The position numbers were made by a program, and so were the translations under genes. Source: Mastacembelus armatus (lineage: Eukaryota > Chordata > Actinopteri > Synbranchiformes > Mastacembelidae). From it: a stretch of DNA of 64,000 nt. A model generated the notes under the pieces. It did no database searches. It was not told the DNA's origin and saw nothing but the letters and a program-made list of their open reading frames with translations. Each line of letters begins with the position of its first letter. The first letter of the stretch is position 1. Of this stretch, positions 1 to 17,821 are shown in pieces. The stretch is taken from NCBI RefSeq assembly GCF_900324485.2, contig NC_046641.1, forward strand, positions 12,270,299 through 12,334,298. The letters run 5' to 3'.

Positions 1-780
1 ATAATTTTGCCTCCCTCTGCTTGTCACTGTGTGGCCCAGGATTAATGTGAAGGTGCAATTAAATGTACATTTCCTGAAGCAACATGTGGATGTGGATGCC
101 TTTAGGGGAAGACATCTACATCCAGAGAGACTTAGACAGCTATGGAGAGTTTAGTGGACAGAGGCCTGGACTGCCAGCCAGTGTAATGCCAGTTTTAATC
201 AAAATTTTGTTTGCTCTGAGCTTAATACAGTTTATGCACATAGTGCTGCCTCATACCAAGACAGGAAACTTTCAGAACATTTTCAAATTACTTGGATTTT
301 ATATATTTCATGTGCATGATTTGCACATTTCCTGTTTTTAGATGTGTATAGAAGAGTGTTTTAGGTCATATATCTAAACATGTTATGAGTTATGCTTTAA
401 ATAGAAACTGTAGTAGCTAAGTGTAGTAGAGGTAGCTTTAACCTTTCACATAGGAATGGCAGCAGTATGGAGAAATGCAGAACACATTTCATGATTCTTA
501 CACAGTTCTCTAGTTTATCCTGCAAATGGCCAACATTTCATACTTAGTGATTAGATTTGTCAAGTTTAAAACATTTATCCAGTTAAATCTTCACTGACTA
601 GAAAAGTGACTGCCAATGCACTTTTATTTCCCTGCCAGTGACACTATGTGGTCAGCAACAGAACTGCATCTCTGTACAATGACATTAGCTCTGATCACAT
701 GGTGTCTGCGTGCTTCAAACTGAACCCTGAGTAAATCACCACTGAATACCACATACAAATAATTTCAGACACTGAAAACA
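1..780. other. intergenic sequence downstream of vcp
   Basis: AT-rich sequence beyond the vcp poly(A) signals. Open frames here are short, lack splice context and resemble no family I know. I see no gene, RNA or recognisable repeat. Confidence 0.5.
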
Positions 781-798
781 CTTCAGTTTCGTGAGATT

Positions 799-857
799 TT
801 TATTTTCAACAACATAACCTTGACAAATTTGAAATACATTATATGCTACTGTTTATT
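799..857 (-). terminator. vcp: vcp poly(A) signals (two AATAAA on minus strand)
   Basis: TTTATT on the plus strand at 852-857 and again at 799-804 reads AATAAA on the vcp strand, about 390-450 bp past the stop codon at 1248. The vcp 3' UTR therefore probably spans about 780-1247. It contains two A-rich runs (about 1099-1150). Confidence 0.55.
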
Positions 858-1247
858 TTAAAAAAAGTCATTAGCAATACACTTTCTCTTTTCTTTCTTA
901 TAGTCTAGCATAGATTCCCATCACTAAAGCCATTCGTATTGGTTGTTACATACTGAGAACGAGGCCACTCAAAATCCCACCCAACTGACTGAAAAAGCTC
1001 TGCAGTCGCTCACCTATTTTCAACACCCCCTAACTCCCACCCACATCAAAGCCATGGCAAACCAAGTGGCTACATGCTTTCTTCAAGGGAAATCATACAA
1101 AAAAAAAAAAAAAAAAAAGAACGAAAAAAAGAAAAGGAAAAAAAAAAAAGGAACACATGAAAGAAGCACAAAGTCCTAAAAATGTGGAATCTGATGAGAA
1201 TTTGTACAAGTGTGATCCCAGTACTGACCACTTCGGGCCATGTACAT

Positions 1248-8697
<7,450 letters not shown>

Positions 8698-8860
8698 GGT
8701 CGTCCACCTGGATTACTGTTAATAAATAAATTCTAGCTAAATGTTTAAGACGCTTCACCGGTTCTCGTTACTCAGCGCTGTCTGTGATTTCACACGAAGG
8801 AGCAGCAGTTTCCGTGCTTTTCTTTAGTTATAGCATGAGCTGGATGCATCCTTCACTCTG

Positions 8861-9025
8861 ATTGGCTGGAGGCTGACTGACAAATTCGCCAACCAATCAG
8901 TGACTCGGGAACCTGTGCTCTCTGAGAGTATTGTGAACCTTCAGCCAATGACAGAAGAGCGGGAGGTTCCTATTTTCACCAGCCTTTTCCTTATTGGTCT
9001 CTCACCTTAACCGTAGTTATCCAAT
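8861..9025. promoter_or_regulatory. vcp: vcp promoter: cluster of five CCAAT boxes
   Basis: Five CCAAT/ATTGG pentamers lie within 165 bp upstream of the vcp start: ATTGG 8861-8865, CCAAT 8893-8897, CCAAT 8945-8949, ATTGG 8993-8997 and CCAAT 9021-9025. Spacings are about 30-50 bp and orientations mixed. I see no TATA box near the likely start. This fits an NF-Y-driven TATA-less housekeeping promoter; the factor assignment is inference. Confidence 0.6.
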
Positions 9026-9570
9026 TATCGTTTACCGCGTTGATATTGAAGGATCGTAAAAACACAGGATTGGATTTTACGCCTAGTAACAACAGAATAT
9101 GAGTTTAATAAACGAGGCAAATTCATCTGGGCGTTTTATTCATAGAAGAAATCCTACAAAAATTTTTATCAACAGCCATTTTAAAGCAATAACGCTGCTC
9201 ATGCTGCGTGTCTTTCAAAGTAGTGTGTATTGCATTTATATAAAAAAAACATTAATTACAGTAACAACAATTAAGAAACAGCTTGATCACGCTTGCGTGG
9301 CCAACATACCCACTCTTCCTACATGTCTGTTTACATCCAGTGACCAACATACACGTTTTTTTCTAGAAGCCAGATTGCCCTCGGTGACAGAGCAACTTCA
9401 CAGTAACATTATAGTCATCGTTATTCTCTACAGAGCAATTTGTGTTTTCTGTAAAGCTTGTTTTAGAAAGGTGCTCTAGTAATATTTTCATTAATTATTA
9501 TTGTATTATTTAGTGCATTAACCACCTGTCATGTTTACCACCCAGCCTGTGTTCATCCGTGGTCCCAAAC
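9026..9570. other. vcp-fancg intergenic interval, no gene seen
   Basis: Between the vcp promoter and the fancg poly(A) signal. A 126-codon open frame on the plus strand (9099-9479) has no recognisable domain or splice context and is probably chance. Confidence 0.5.
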
Positions 9571-9593
9571 ACTCTTAAGTCCTTACAATATGC

Positions 9594-9599
9594 TTTATT
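9594..9599 (-). terminator. fancg: fancg poly(A) signal
   Basis: TTTATT on the plus strand, AATAAA on the gene strand, 114 bp past the fancg stop codon. Confidence 0.55.
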
Positions 9600-9712
9600 T
9601 TCTCGTTAGATACATGTTTGTTGTGGGTATTGGTTTCAGCTCAAAGGCCACAGAAAGTTCATCCTGTTGAGAAAGTGAGAGGGCATTCATCTTTTGTCCC
9701 TCTGCAGGGTGA

Positions 9713-12700
9713 CTAGATAGGACCAAGTTCCTGTATTCTGTGGCGCAGCTCGGTGGTGTCTAACAAAGGGCCAGATTGAGGTTCCTGTAGGTATAGAGGA
9801 AGACTCCTGCAAGTTAAAAAGCAGACAAAATGTTAAAAGATTAAATTTGGTTTTCTTGTGAAAAAAAATGTCTTCATACCCTTTTATATCAACATATATA
9901 TTGAAATTACATGGTTATCAACTGCGACAGACTGCAGTTCATATGTGACATCAGAATGTCGGATGCTTTCCGAGCAACAACTTGTGATCAGATTTATCTT
10001 CCTCGTTTGTATCGTTAAAGAGAAAAACAATCTTGATCAAATACAAACAGATCATCGTAGTCCCATTTTGGTGATGTACATACATGTTCATCTAACTTTA
10101 TTACAGAATTTAAATGAATTCAGTTAACCCTATGATGACATTTTCCCTGTATACTACCACAAAGTGAAACATGCAATACATGTTTCATCATCTTTGCTGT
10201 AACCCTTATAGAGACAATTGTCAACAAGTGTAAACTGATGTAAACCAAAAATTAAGTAAAGACTGGAAAAAGGAATCATAGTGCCTTACTCTGCAGAGGA
10301 CTGTCTGTTGAAGGTCCAGGTCTTTTCCCAAATAGCTGCTGCCTCACACTTCCTGCCAAGTCTCCACAGCACTTCACCACACCACAGCCCTGCAGCAACA
10401 CACTCTGAGACAGCACACACACCATGACGACTTGTTCTAACAAAGGGAAACACTGGCAAAATACAGATTCACTATATCCCTGTAGTTCTTGGCTTATGCA
10501 TTTAGTGAAATTTAGAGGCTGTGTCTAAAAGCCTCAAAGAGAAAAGACAGTTTAGGTTTCACATTTTTGTAACTACCTTCTCCTCATTAAAAGTTAGAGA
10601 TGATTTGAGGACAGTAAGTGTGTCTCAATTCAGGGGTCGTATCGTTCGAAGGACAGCACTGGGAAAATTCATCGCTAATGACAGAACCAGAAATTTATAT
10701 TTATTTATTTTTTCTTTTATGTTCTGTTAGAGGAAAATTAGATGCTTAACCGCCAGCTTAGGGTTCTTAATGCCCCCTAGTTTTTAAACATTTGTATCAC
10801 CCAATTTGATTGAGTTGAAACCTGTCACTTACACTTGTGTAAAAAAGGAACTCTGCCTGATCCACAGACTCAGCACTGGTGTTTGGCATTACAGTAATTG
10901 CAATAATTCTGTGTCAACAGGTTCAAGTTCTGCTGGACACATCACTAATCAGTTGTGGTGTTGTGGTACCTGGGAATGCTTGCAGGCTGAGCTGGAGATC
11001 TCTCAGTGCTTCTTTCAGTTGGTCTGTCTGGGTGAAGCTGACGCCCCTACCAGCTAACGAAAGCCCCTTCAGTTTTTGGAGGACACACAGATATGTTCCC
11101 TGCTGGACAACCATGTCTACACTGGGGATCTGTGGTTGGAATCCTGTAATTGTATATAAACAGAATAACATAAGTAGGTGGAAGTGGTGCAAAAAGGGCA
11201 ATTTCTCTCCAAACAATAATAATAATAATAAAAAAAAAATTCAGAAATATACTTACCGCTTTTTTTAACACACACCTTCATTAGCAGGTTGATACTCCTG
11301 TAATGCAGAATACACTCTTACTTGTGTGTATACCAACATAGAACACTATGACAAAAATAAATTCTATAGCATCTCACAGACCTTGTGTAGTGGCTCACAG
11401 CTTGTTTCCAGTCTTTGAGGTGAGTGTGGCTGTGACCCTGCAAGAGGTAGGCAGCCCCGGTCCAGAGCAGCATCTGTATCCTGTCTTCACCCTCTCCATT
11501 CAAATCCCTGGTCTCAGCCTCATTCCTCTCATCTAGCTCTCCCAACAATACTTTCTCTGGCAGCAGCTCCAGTGTTGTGCTGATGACCTCATCGCAAAGC
11601 ACCATGCAGTCTGCAGGCCGCTGGGACATCAGCAAGGCGGTGCCAGCCTCCAGGTAAAGCTCAGGCAATCTAGGGAGGAGAGGGACTTCAGCATGGACCT
11701 GAGGAAGACATACAACAGAGATGTTAGTTAAGGTCCTAAAATTGTGCTCCTCTCTGGAAAGACATTCTGACACACAAATTGAGTGTCAGAATGAGTGAGT
11801 ATGCACAACAATATATCAAGAGCTCACAGTCATATTATCTTGCATGTCTTTAAGAGTAGTCAATCTTACTCCATGTTGATCTTCTGAGTGAAGAGCAGCC
11901 AGAAGGTCCAGATAATGTTCCACACCCTCTGACGCCCTGCCGAAACAACAACCACACCCATTTTACAACTATAGTGTGCACTACGTTTTTTGGTTTTGAG
12001 TAGTCATCAGGTGCCAGTAAAAAAGTGACAGAGACTCTGAACTCTATGCTGGTCCTCCCACCTCCCATGCAGCACGCACGTCAGGGCCAGACTGTGAAGG
12101 ACAGACAGGGCAGAGGGAACTGAGAGCAGGCTGCTCAGTGATTGGCTGCTGAGCAATAAAGATGGGGAGAGGAGATGAGTACTGGCCAGAACAGGCTCTG
12201 AAGCAGAGGGCAACATCAGTGTCTGTAGGAAAGAGAGGTGTCATGTTTTATTATACAGCCCTACACTTAAGTATGTACGTGGGGGTGTTTAAAATTACAT
12301 TTTTTGATCTGACTATTTTTAATAAAAAAATAGTGTACAAGACAAATGTTGAGAGTTATTTTTCGAGCAACTGGCACATTGTTCTTATCCATTTATATGT
12401 ACTGTATGTATGGATATGCACTGTGCGGGTGTGGGACTCACTGAGTGCAGCAAGCGAAGAGCTTGTATCTCAGCCTGCGTGTTGCCCAGCTGTCTGTATA
12501 TGAGAACGCTCTGGTAAAGAGCACATACACATCTGGAGTCAGTCTCCAATGCTTTCCTGTAACACTGCAGTGCCATCTGACAGCGGCTCTGGAGACAATT
12601 CCAAACACAAACACTCTTACTACATGCAAATGCTCAAACCTGTTTGATCATGCATGAAACATGCTAATTTTCTGTTTGTATTAGTAGTCTGAATGTGTAC

Positions 12701-15008
12701 CATATGGGCAAAGCAGGATCCTGAGAGAAGGTGTGTGTATGCTACTAGAGCTCTGGGAGAAGGCAGGCAAGAAGCTTTCTGCATCGCAGACAGAGCTTGT
12801 GAACTATGACCCTCATTCAGCTTTTCTGCACCTTAATGAAACAGAATGCAGCAAAACACAAGATGACCAACTCAGCAACAGAAACACAGACTACATTTAT
12901 GCTCTCATGTCTTGTGTTTAGTTTCAAGAAATATTTCTACAATGTTTTTACTAATTATGAATCTGTGAAGCCCTGCAAGAGATTGGCAATCTGTCCAGGG
13001 TGTACCCCACCTCTCACCCAATGTCAGCTGGGATCAACTCTAGCTGCCCTGCGACCCTGGATGTACCAGGACAAGTGGTAGATGATGGATAGATGGATGG
13101 GTGGATAAAAATAATAATAATAGTCATAATAATGGATGAACCTGTGAACGATTCCCCCCACGTACTTGTTTTGGGTGCCTGCACCAACAATTTACTCAAC
13201 TGTGATGATCTACATTCCAGCACATCCACCAACACAGCAGATGCTGGAACTGTTTGGTAACCCACCCATCCATCCATCTTCTATACCCACTTATTCCTTA
13301 ACCAGGGTCACAGGGATCTGCTGGAGCCTATCCCAGCTCTCTTTCAGGTGGAGGGCAGGGGTACACCCTGGACAGGTCACCGGTCCATCACAGGGCCACA
13401 TATAGACACACAACCACACACACACACTAACACTCAGTCCTATGGGCAATTTAGAGTTAATACTTTGATTGGTTTGACTGTTCTAATCTTTTTTCCCCTT
13501 TGGCTTACTCCCATTCGGGGTTGCCACAGTGGATCAATCGATCCGCATTGTGGATTTGGCACAAGTTTTACACCAGATGCCCTTCCTGACGCAACCTCAG
13601 TGTCTGAGGATAACAGCCCCTGGTCTTCCAAGTTGGTCTTCCATCCAAGCACTAACCAGGCAAAGCCCTGCTTAGCTTCCAAGAGCAGACGCTAGTGGGT
13701 ACTCGCACTCCAGTGCAGCCCTTGGTAGCAAATTTGGTAAATACATTATACCAAAGTGAAACATGTTTTTACAAGGCACAAAAAATAAACTTAAAAAAAT
13801 TCTATTCAAATACTTCACATAATATTTTACTGTGGTCACAAGGAACTGTATCAGGTCCTTTAATGTGCATTCAAAAAAACATGAAAACAGCTGACCTTGG
13901 GCTATGAAAGTGCAGATCTGCAACAATTGAACAAGCCTTCTTGGATCTGTCACCAATAGTGGAAGGTCAGAGGACTTTCCCTTTGCTTCACTCCTATTGT
14001 CATCCCCAACTCCAGCACACAGTGCCTCGAACAGAGAGGAGAGCTCTTCCTGCATCCCAAGAAACGACAACATATGGTTTTATTTTTTAAAACTCTCATA
14101 TTCACAACCAAGGTGGGAACAATCAGCCTGAAAACAGATTCTAACCTGAAACTCCTCTATAATTTTCAGCTGACAGGTAGCCAACCACATCGCCCACTGC
14201 ACACAGACAAGATACAGTACACGAGAATTCAAAGATGTGTTTCCTATTGATTTGAAAATTGTTCTCCAAAACACATGAGGGTGTGAAGCAACATGGTCAT
14301 CTCCATGCATCTGCAAAACTGCAAGAAACAAAAAGGAAGACTATGAACATCAGATTTTACCAATACCTTAATCAAACATGTAACAAGATGCAGGTCAGCA
14401 GTTCCTGTGTCATCTCCATGAGAGACCGACCTCTTTCCGTGGCTTGTGTAAGGAGCAGTTCAGCTTCTGTGAACTGAGACTGAGCAGTCAAGCACAGACA
14501 GGCATTGTAGACCACTGACAGCTCCAACTGAGTGTAATCTGCAAGAGGAGGAACACCTGCAGGAGAGAGACATGGAGCCAGAAAGGAAAACAAAGATGGA
14601 TAACATATAAACAATAAGAACTGAAAACCCCAGCTTTATAAAATTCAGCCTCTGTATGATGAAAGAAATGGAGCACCTTGAATTTTCCTTAAAAGTTTGT
14701 TGAACTCAGAAGAACACCATTTCAGATGGCTCTGGTCTCGGTTCAAAGTGTCTCCTCTTCCTTCCTTCTGCTGAAAAACAAAACAAATTAAACTTCTGCA
14801 CAGGAGATTATTATTTGTTTATTCGGGTTTTTTTTCTGTGATCCGATTTCCAGTCTCCAAATAGATTTAGTCTGAACCGGAGCTACACGGATTTAACGCG
14901 GTGAAAATACGAGACATTTGAACGCACCTTCCATTTGTTTACCAAGTCGTTGTTTTCCTGAGTCCACTTATCGAACAAAGAAAGACATTTATATGTTTTA
15001 CCAGACAT
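9713..15008 (-). CDS. fancg: Fanconi anaemia group G protein (TPR protein), 14 exons, about 628 aa
   Basis: Helical-repeat (TPR) scaffold of the FA core ubiquitin-ligase complex for interstrand crosslink repair; human FANCG is 622 aa. Exons 5' to 3': 14928-15008, 14677-14770, 14378-14556, 14146-14310, 13896-14049, 12701-12831, 12442-12588, 12062-12222, 11870-11936, 11382-11698, 11276-11297, 10970-11129, 10290-10404, 9713-9806. Sum 1887 nt, 628 aa. Recognition points: N-terminal LFDKWTQENNDLV against human LDLWREKNDRLV; ALQCYRKALE with IYRQLGNTQAEIQALRLL; YLEAGTALLMSQRPADCMVLC; WTGAAYLLQG; C-terminal SLPLYLQ. Adjacency to vcp, same strand and order as in mammals, supports the call. The family diverges fast, so identity rests on alignment plus synteny. 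The exon 3/exon 4 junction is least certain (weak donor CAT/GTTTGA, two possible acceptors). Exon 11 is a 22-nt microexon. The intron 12832-13895 is filled with retroelement fragments. Confidence 0.9.
12971..13106 (+). mobile_element. RTE/Rex3-like LINE 3' tail fragment, copy A
   Basis: Contains the teleost repeat core CTGTCCAGGGTGTACCCC, then a GCTGGGAT block, and ends in degenerate GATG/GATA units. A GATG-repeat 3' end is characteristic of Rex3 (RTE clade). Only the 3' end is present. It lies in the fancg intron, in inverted orientation to copy B. Confidence 0.7.
13258..13460 (-). mobile_element. RTE/Rex3-like LINE 3' tail fragment, copy B
   Basis: Reverse orientation relative to copy A. 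It starts with CATC repeats (GATG on the other strand), followed by GCCTATCCCAGCTCTCTTTC and TACACCCTGGACAGGTCACC, then a short CA-rich stretch. Same family as copies A and C (38744-38857). Confidence 0.7.
13478..13730 (-). mobile_element. 5S rRNA-derived SINE
   Basis: On the minus strand, about 13614-13700 closely matches the 3' two-thirds of vertebrate 5S rRNA, including GGAAGCTAAGCAGGG, then GCCTGGTTAGT and CTTGGATGG (internal pol III promoter region, boxes A to C). It is followed by a non-rRNA body and tail (13478-13610) with GCGTCAGGAAGGGCATC and a CTGTGGCAACCC block. This organisation is that of 5S-headed (SINE3-type) elements. It sits in the fancg intron. The tail is shared with the element at 30379-30567. 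Confidence 0.75.
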
Positions 15009-17760
15009 TTCGTCGCAGTTTTACAAAACCGTTTCTTGTGTGTCGTTTGAATTTTCCCTCATTTGTCAAAGGAAAGCTAACGTCGGAAGTAAACATTGGT
15101 CAGCGTGTTGCAGTGAGGCCGTACCGCCGGTGCTGCCCCCTGTGGACAGATCTGGAAATGACGCGGTCCGTGCGCTGAGGCTCCAGCAGGTGGTGCTGTG
15201 ACAGATCCAGACTCTTGACTGTGTTCTAGAAACTTCAATCATTAAATTTCTCACACCCACCAAACTGTAAACTGTGAAGTGATAATACTGTTTGTCCTTA
15301 TTCATTTTATATCTCTCGAAATAAACATGCAGACACAATCACAGTTACACAGTATCCATGTGTTCAGTTTGATTCTGTGTGATGTCTGTTGACTTTCTAA
15401 AAACAGCACTGGTCAAGGCGGTACGTGTATATTATCACAATAAGTGTACACACATGCAGGTCTAAAGCAAGCAAATATAATGCAAGGCCTTAATTGTGTT
15501 ACAGCTGAGTCATCCTTCAGACAGCCAGGACAGCCATTTTTCTATTTGTTCCTCCCAAGGTGACTCTATTCTCACCCAGATCCACTCCCCTTCTCTCCTC
15601 TCATTTTTTTTTTTTTTGTCTGTGTCTCTGGCATCCCCACATAAGTGCATCATCTTGTTCCCTGTCTGCAACCTCTATTGCTCTATTGTCTGCTTTTATC
15701 ACAGCCTCCCTGCTCCTTCTGTCTTTAATTCCTCAAATCACCAAAAGCTCTAAATATCCCAGTATGGAAAAGCTCTCAGCATCCACTGCTCCACAGCATA
15801 TACAATCACACTTGCAGCTGTGTGGATATGCATACACAAATGTATAGAAAGCATTCATTCTGGCTCTATCTATCTTAATTCCCACAAAATGGGTTTCAGT
15901 TTTTTCTGACATTTTCCTCTCTATCGATCCTGTTTTTTTCCATCTGTCTCTGCATCTATTCCATCAAGGACAAGGTCATTACATGGCAAGAGCTTCCCAT
16001 CTTCCCCTCTCAATGTCATTCACATGGCAAGACTTCAAACCTTCATTAAAAGGCTTTTATTAAAAATGTTGCTGTGCAGAATCAGCCCTTTAAACACTGC
16101 TGTGTAGACTGTGTTCTTTTTGAGAAGTTGACCACAGCCTAAATTTGACCGTTTCATAGACTATCAGACAGTTTGTCTCTGTTACAATACCATCTGTTTG
16201 TGGCACATGACGTGATCATTATTCTGATCAAATAATGATAATTAATAGTTTGGGGTGATTTGGAGGATTCAATAGATACCCAGTTTCTGCCATGACAGTG
16301 TTGCTCGCCATTTTTTGCCCATCATCACTGCAGTGATAGCTAATAAACCCCCAGTGTGGCCTGTTAGTGATGTTTCCTTGGCAGTGACAGTCTAACATTT
16401 GCTCTACTTAAAGTATGAGTCTCTTTTTAGACTCCAGATTTTAATGGTTCAAATGACGAAGTACCGAGGAACATGAGCTACGTATTTTGAACATGAGATG
16501 CTTAATAACGTTACAGCTGAATTCTGCCAACTCTGCTCCATTGTCCTCATTTATAAAACATGAAGCTAGTGGTGTACTGCATGTTATTTCTGTCTTCATG
16601 CCTCTCGGCCACCGCTGAACATGCAAATCAAAAAACAGTGGCTCTAAATGCTTTTACACACAGTATCAATACATTATAACAAGCCCTTTAAGTCATAAGT
16701 TTTACCTTTGTGGGTAAGAGTTAAGACTTTGGAACAAGCTTTGGTTTCAGTCGCCTGATGTCTTTGTGTTGTAAACGCACATGTTCAGAGGGATGAAGAG
16801 TGGCTGATACTGACTGTGGGCTGATCCATCTGTTCTTTAACATTACATAGGAGAAAGACAAAGTTTTCTCTGCTCTTTAAAAATATGCAGAATAAACTCA
16901 CTCACCCTGAGTTTGTGTGTGTTCAATAGGTGCTGTACGTGCTCTTCATAGAAGAAAGCCCTTTACATCAGCAGAGACAGCTCTAGTTGTTTTTGTGTGA
17001 ATGCTGTATCATCGTAGCTCAGTGCACATCCTTTTGTGCACGCACTATAAAGTTGCAGTATATGTTGCTACTACTTCTTTTTTTTTTTTTTTGCTTGACT
17101 TGCGAACACTTTTGGAGAATATCTACTTTTCAGGAACAAAATGTAGCAGAAACTAAGACATTGGAATTTGAAGTATAAGGAAATAAACAAGTCTTTTCTG
17201 TATCTTTGTGTGTATTATGAGAGGCGATGAGAGTCTGTCAGTGGCCCAGCAGTTTAGTTGAGTCCCAGGAGGGCTGGCGTGGATCTGCAAACTCACTGCA
17301 GCAGTGAAGCTAGGGAAAGCATCAGCAGAACATGCTGCACAGTCACACCATCGGTTCACACTGATTTTCCCCACAGCAGAGCCAAAGAATGACCTGGCCT
17401 GTGTGTTCAATGTTTTTAAACCTTAAAATATTAAAAACTCAAAGCTTTTCCCGAAGAGCTACAGCAACTGACAGCTGCAAATAATGACAGTTGAGTTATT
17501 TTAAAGCTCTTTAATGGTGAAACACAAAGTTGTTTTACGCACAGAACAAATTAAAAGGAGATGCTTAAAATATCTGACATTTTATAAAAGCTATAGTTTT
17601 GTTGGATCAATAAAGCCGCATTAACACCTTTAGGGAAATTACAACTCATCAACAAGGCGCTACACTGGTTTTATTCCTGCGCAGCCAGTACTTTTCTGAG
17701 GCAGAAGATATCTCTTTAAGCAGAGTGAGTCCTGGTGCTGACTAGTGACTTTTCCCTCCC
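15009..17760. other. fancg-nefh intergenic region
   Basis: 2.7 kb between the divergent fancg and nefh starts. The first 150 bp are GC-richer and presumably hold the fancg promoter. The rest is AT-rich with a T-run near 15605-15617 and no recognisable gene or repeat. nefh regulatory elements are expected here, but none is identified by sequence. Confidence 0.5.
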
Positions 17761-17763
17761 TCC

Positions 17764-17770
17764 TATATAA
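17764..17770 (+). promoter_or_regulatory. nefh: nefh TATA box
   Basis: TATATAA, 52-58 bp upstream of the nefh start codon at 17822. Transcription would start near 17795, giving a very short 5' UTR. Confidence 0.7.
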
Positions 17771-17821
17771 ACCCAGCGCTGCCCCTCCTGCTGCAGTTGG
17801 TTCTCCTCCGGCCCAGCCAAC

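Noticed and set aside
9099-9479. 126-codon plus-strand open frame between vcp and fancg
   Set aside because: No recognisable domain, no codon bias like its neighbours, and lies in the tail of fancg and the vcp promoter flank.
13614-13724. 5S rRNA gene
   Set aside because: The match is partial and mutated, lacks the normal 5' end and continues into a SINE body, so it is a retroposed derivative, not a functional 5S gene.
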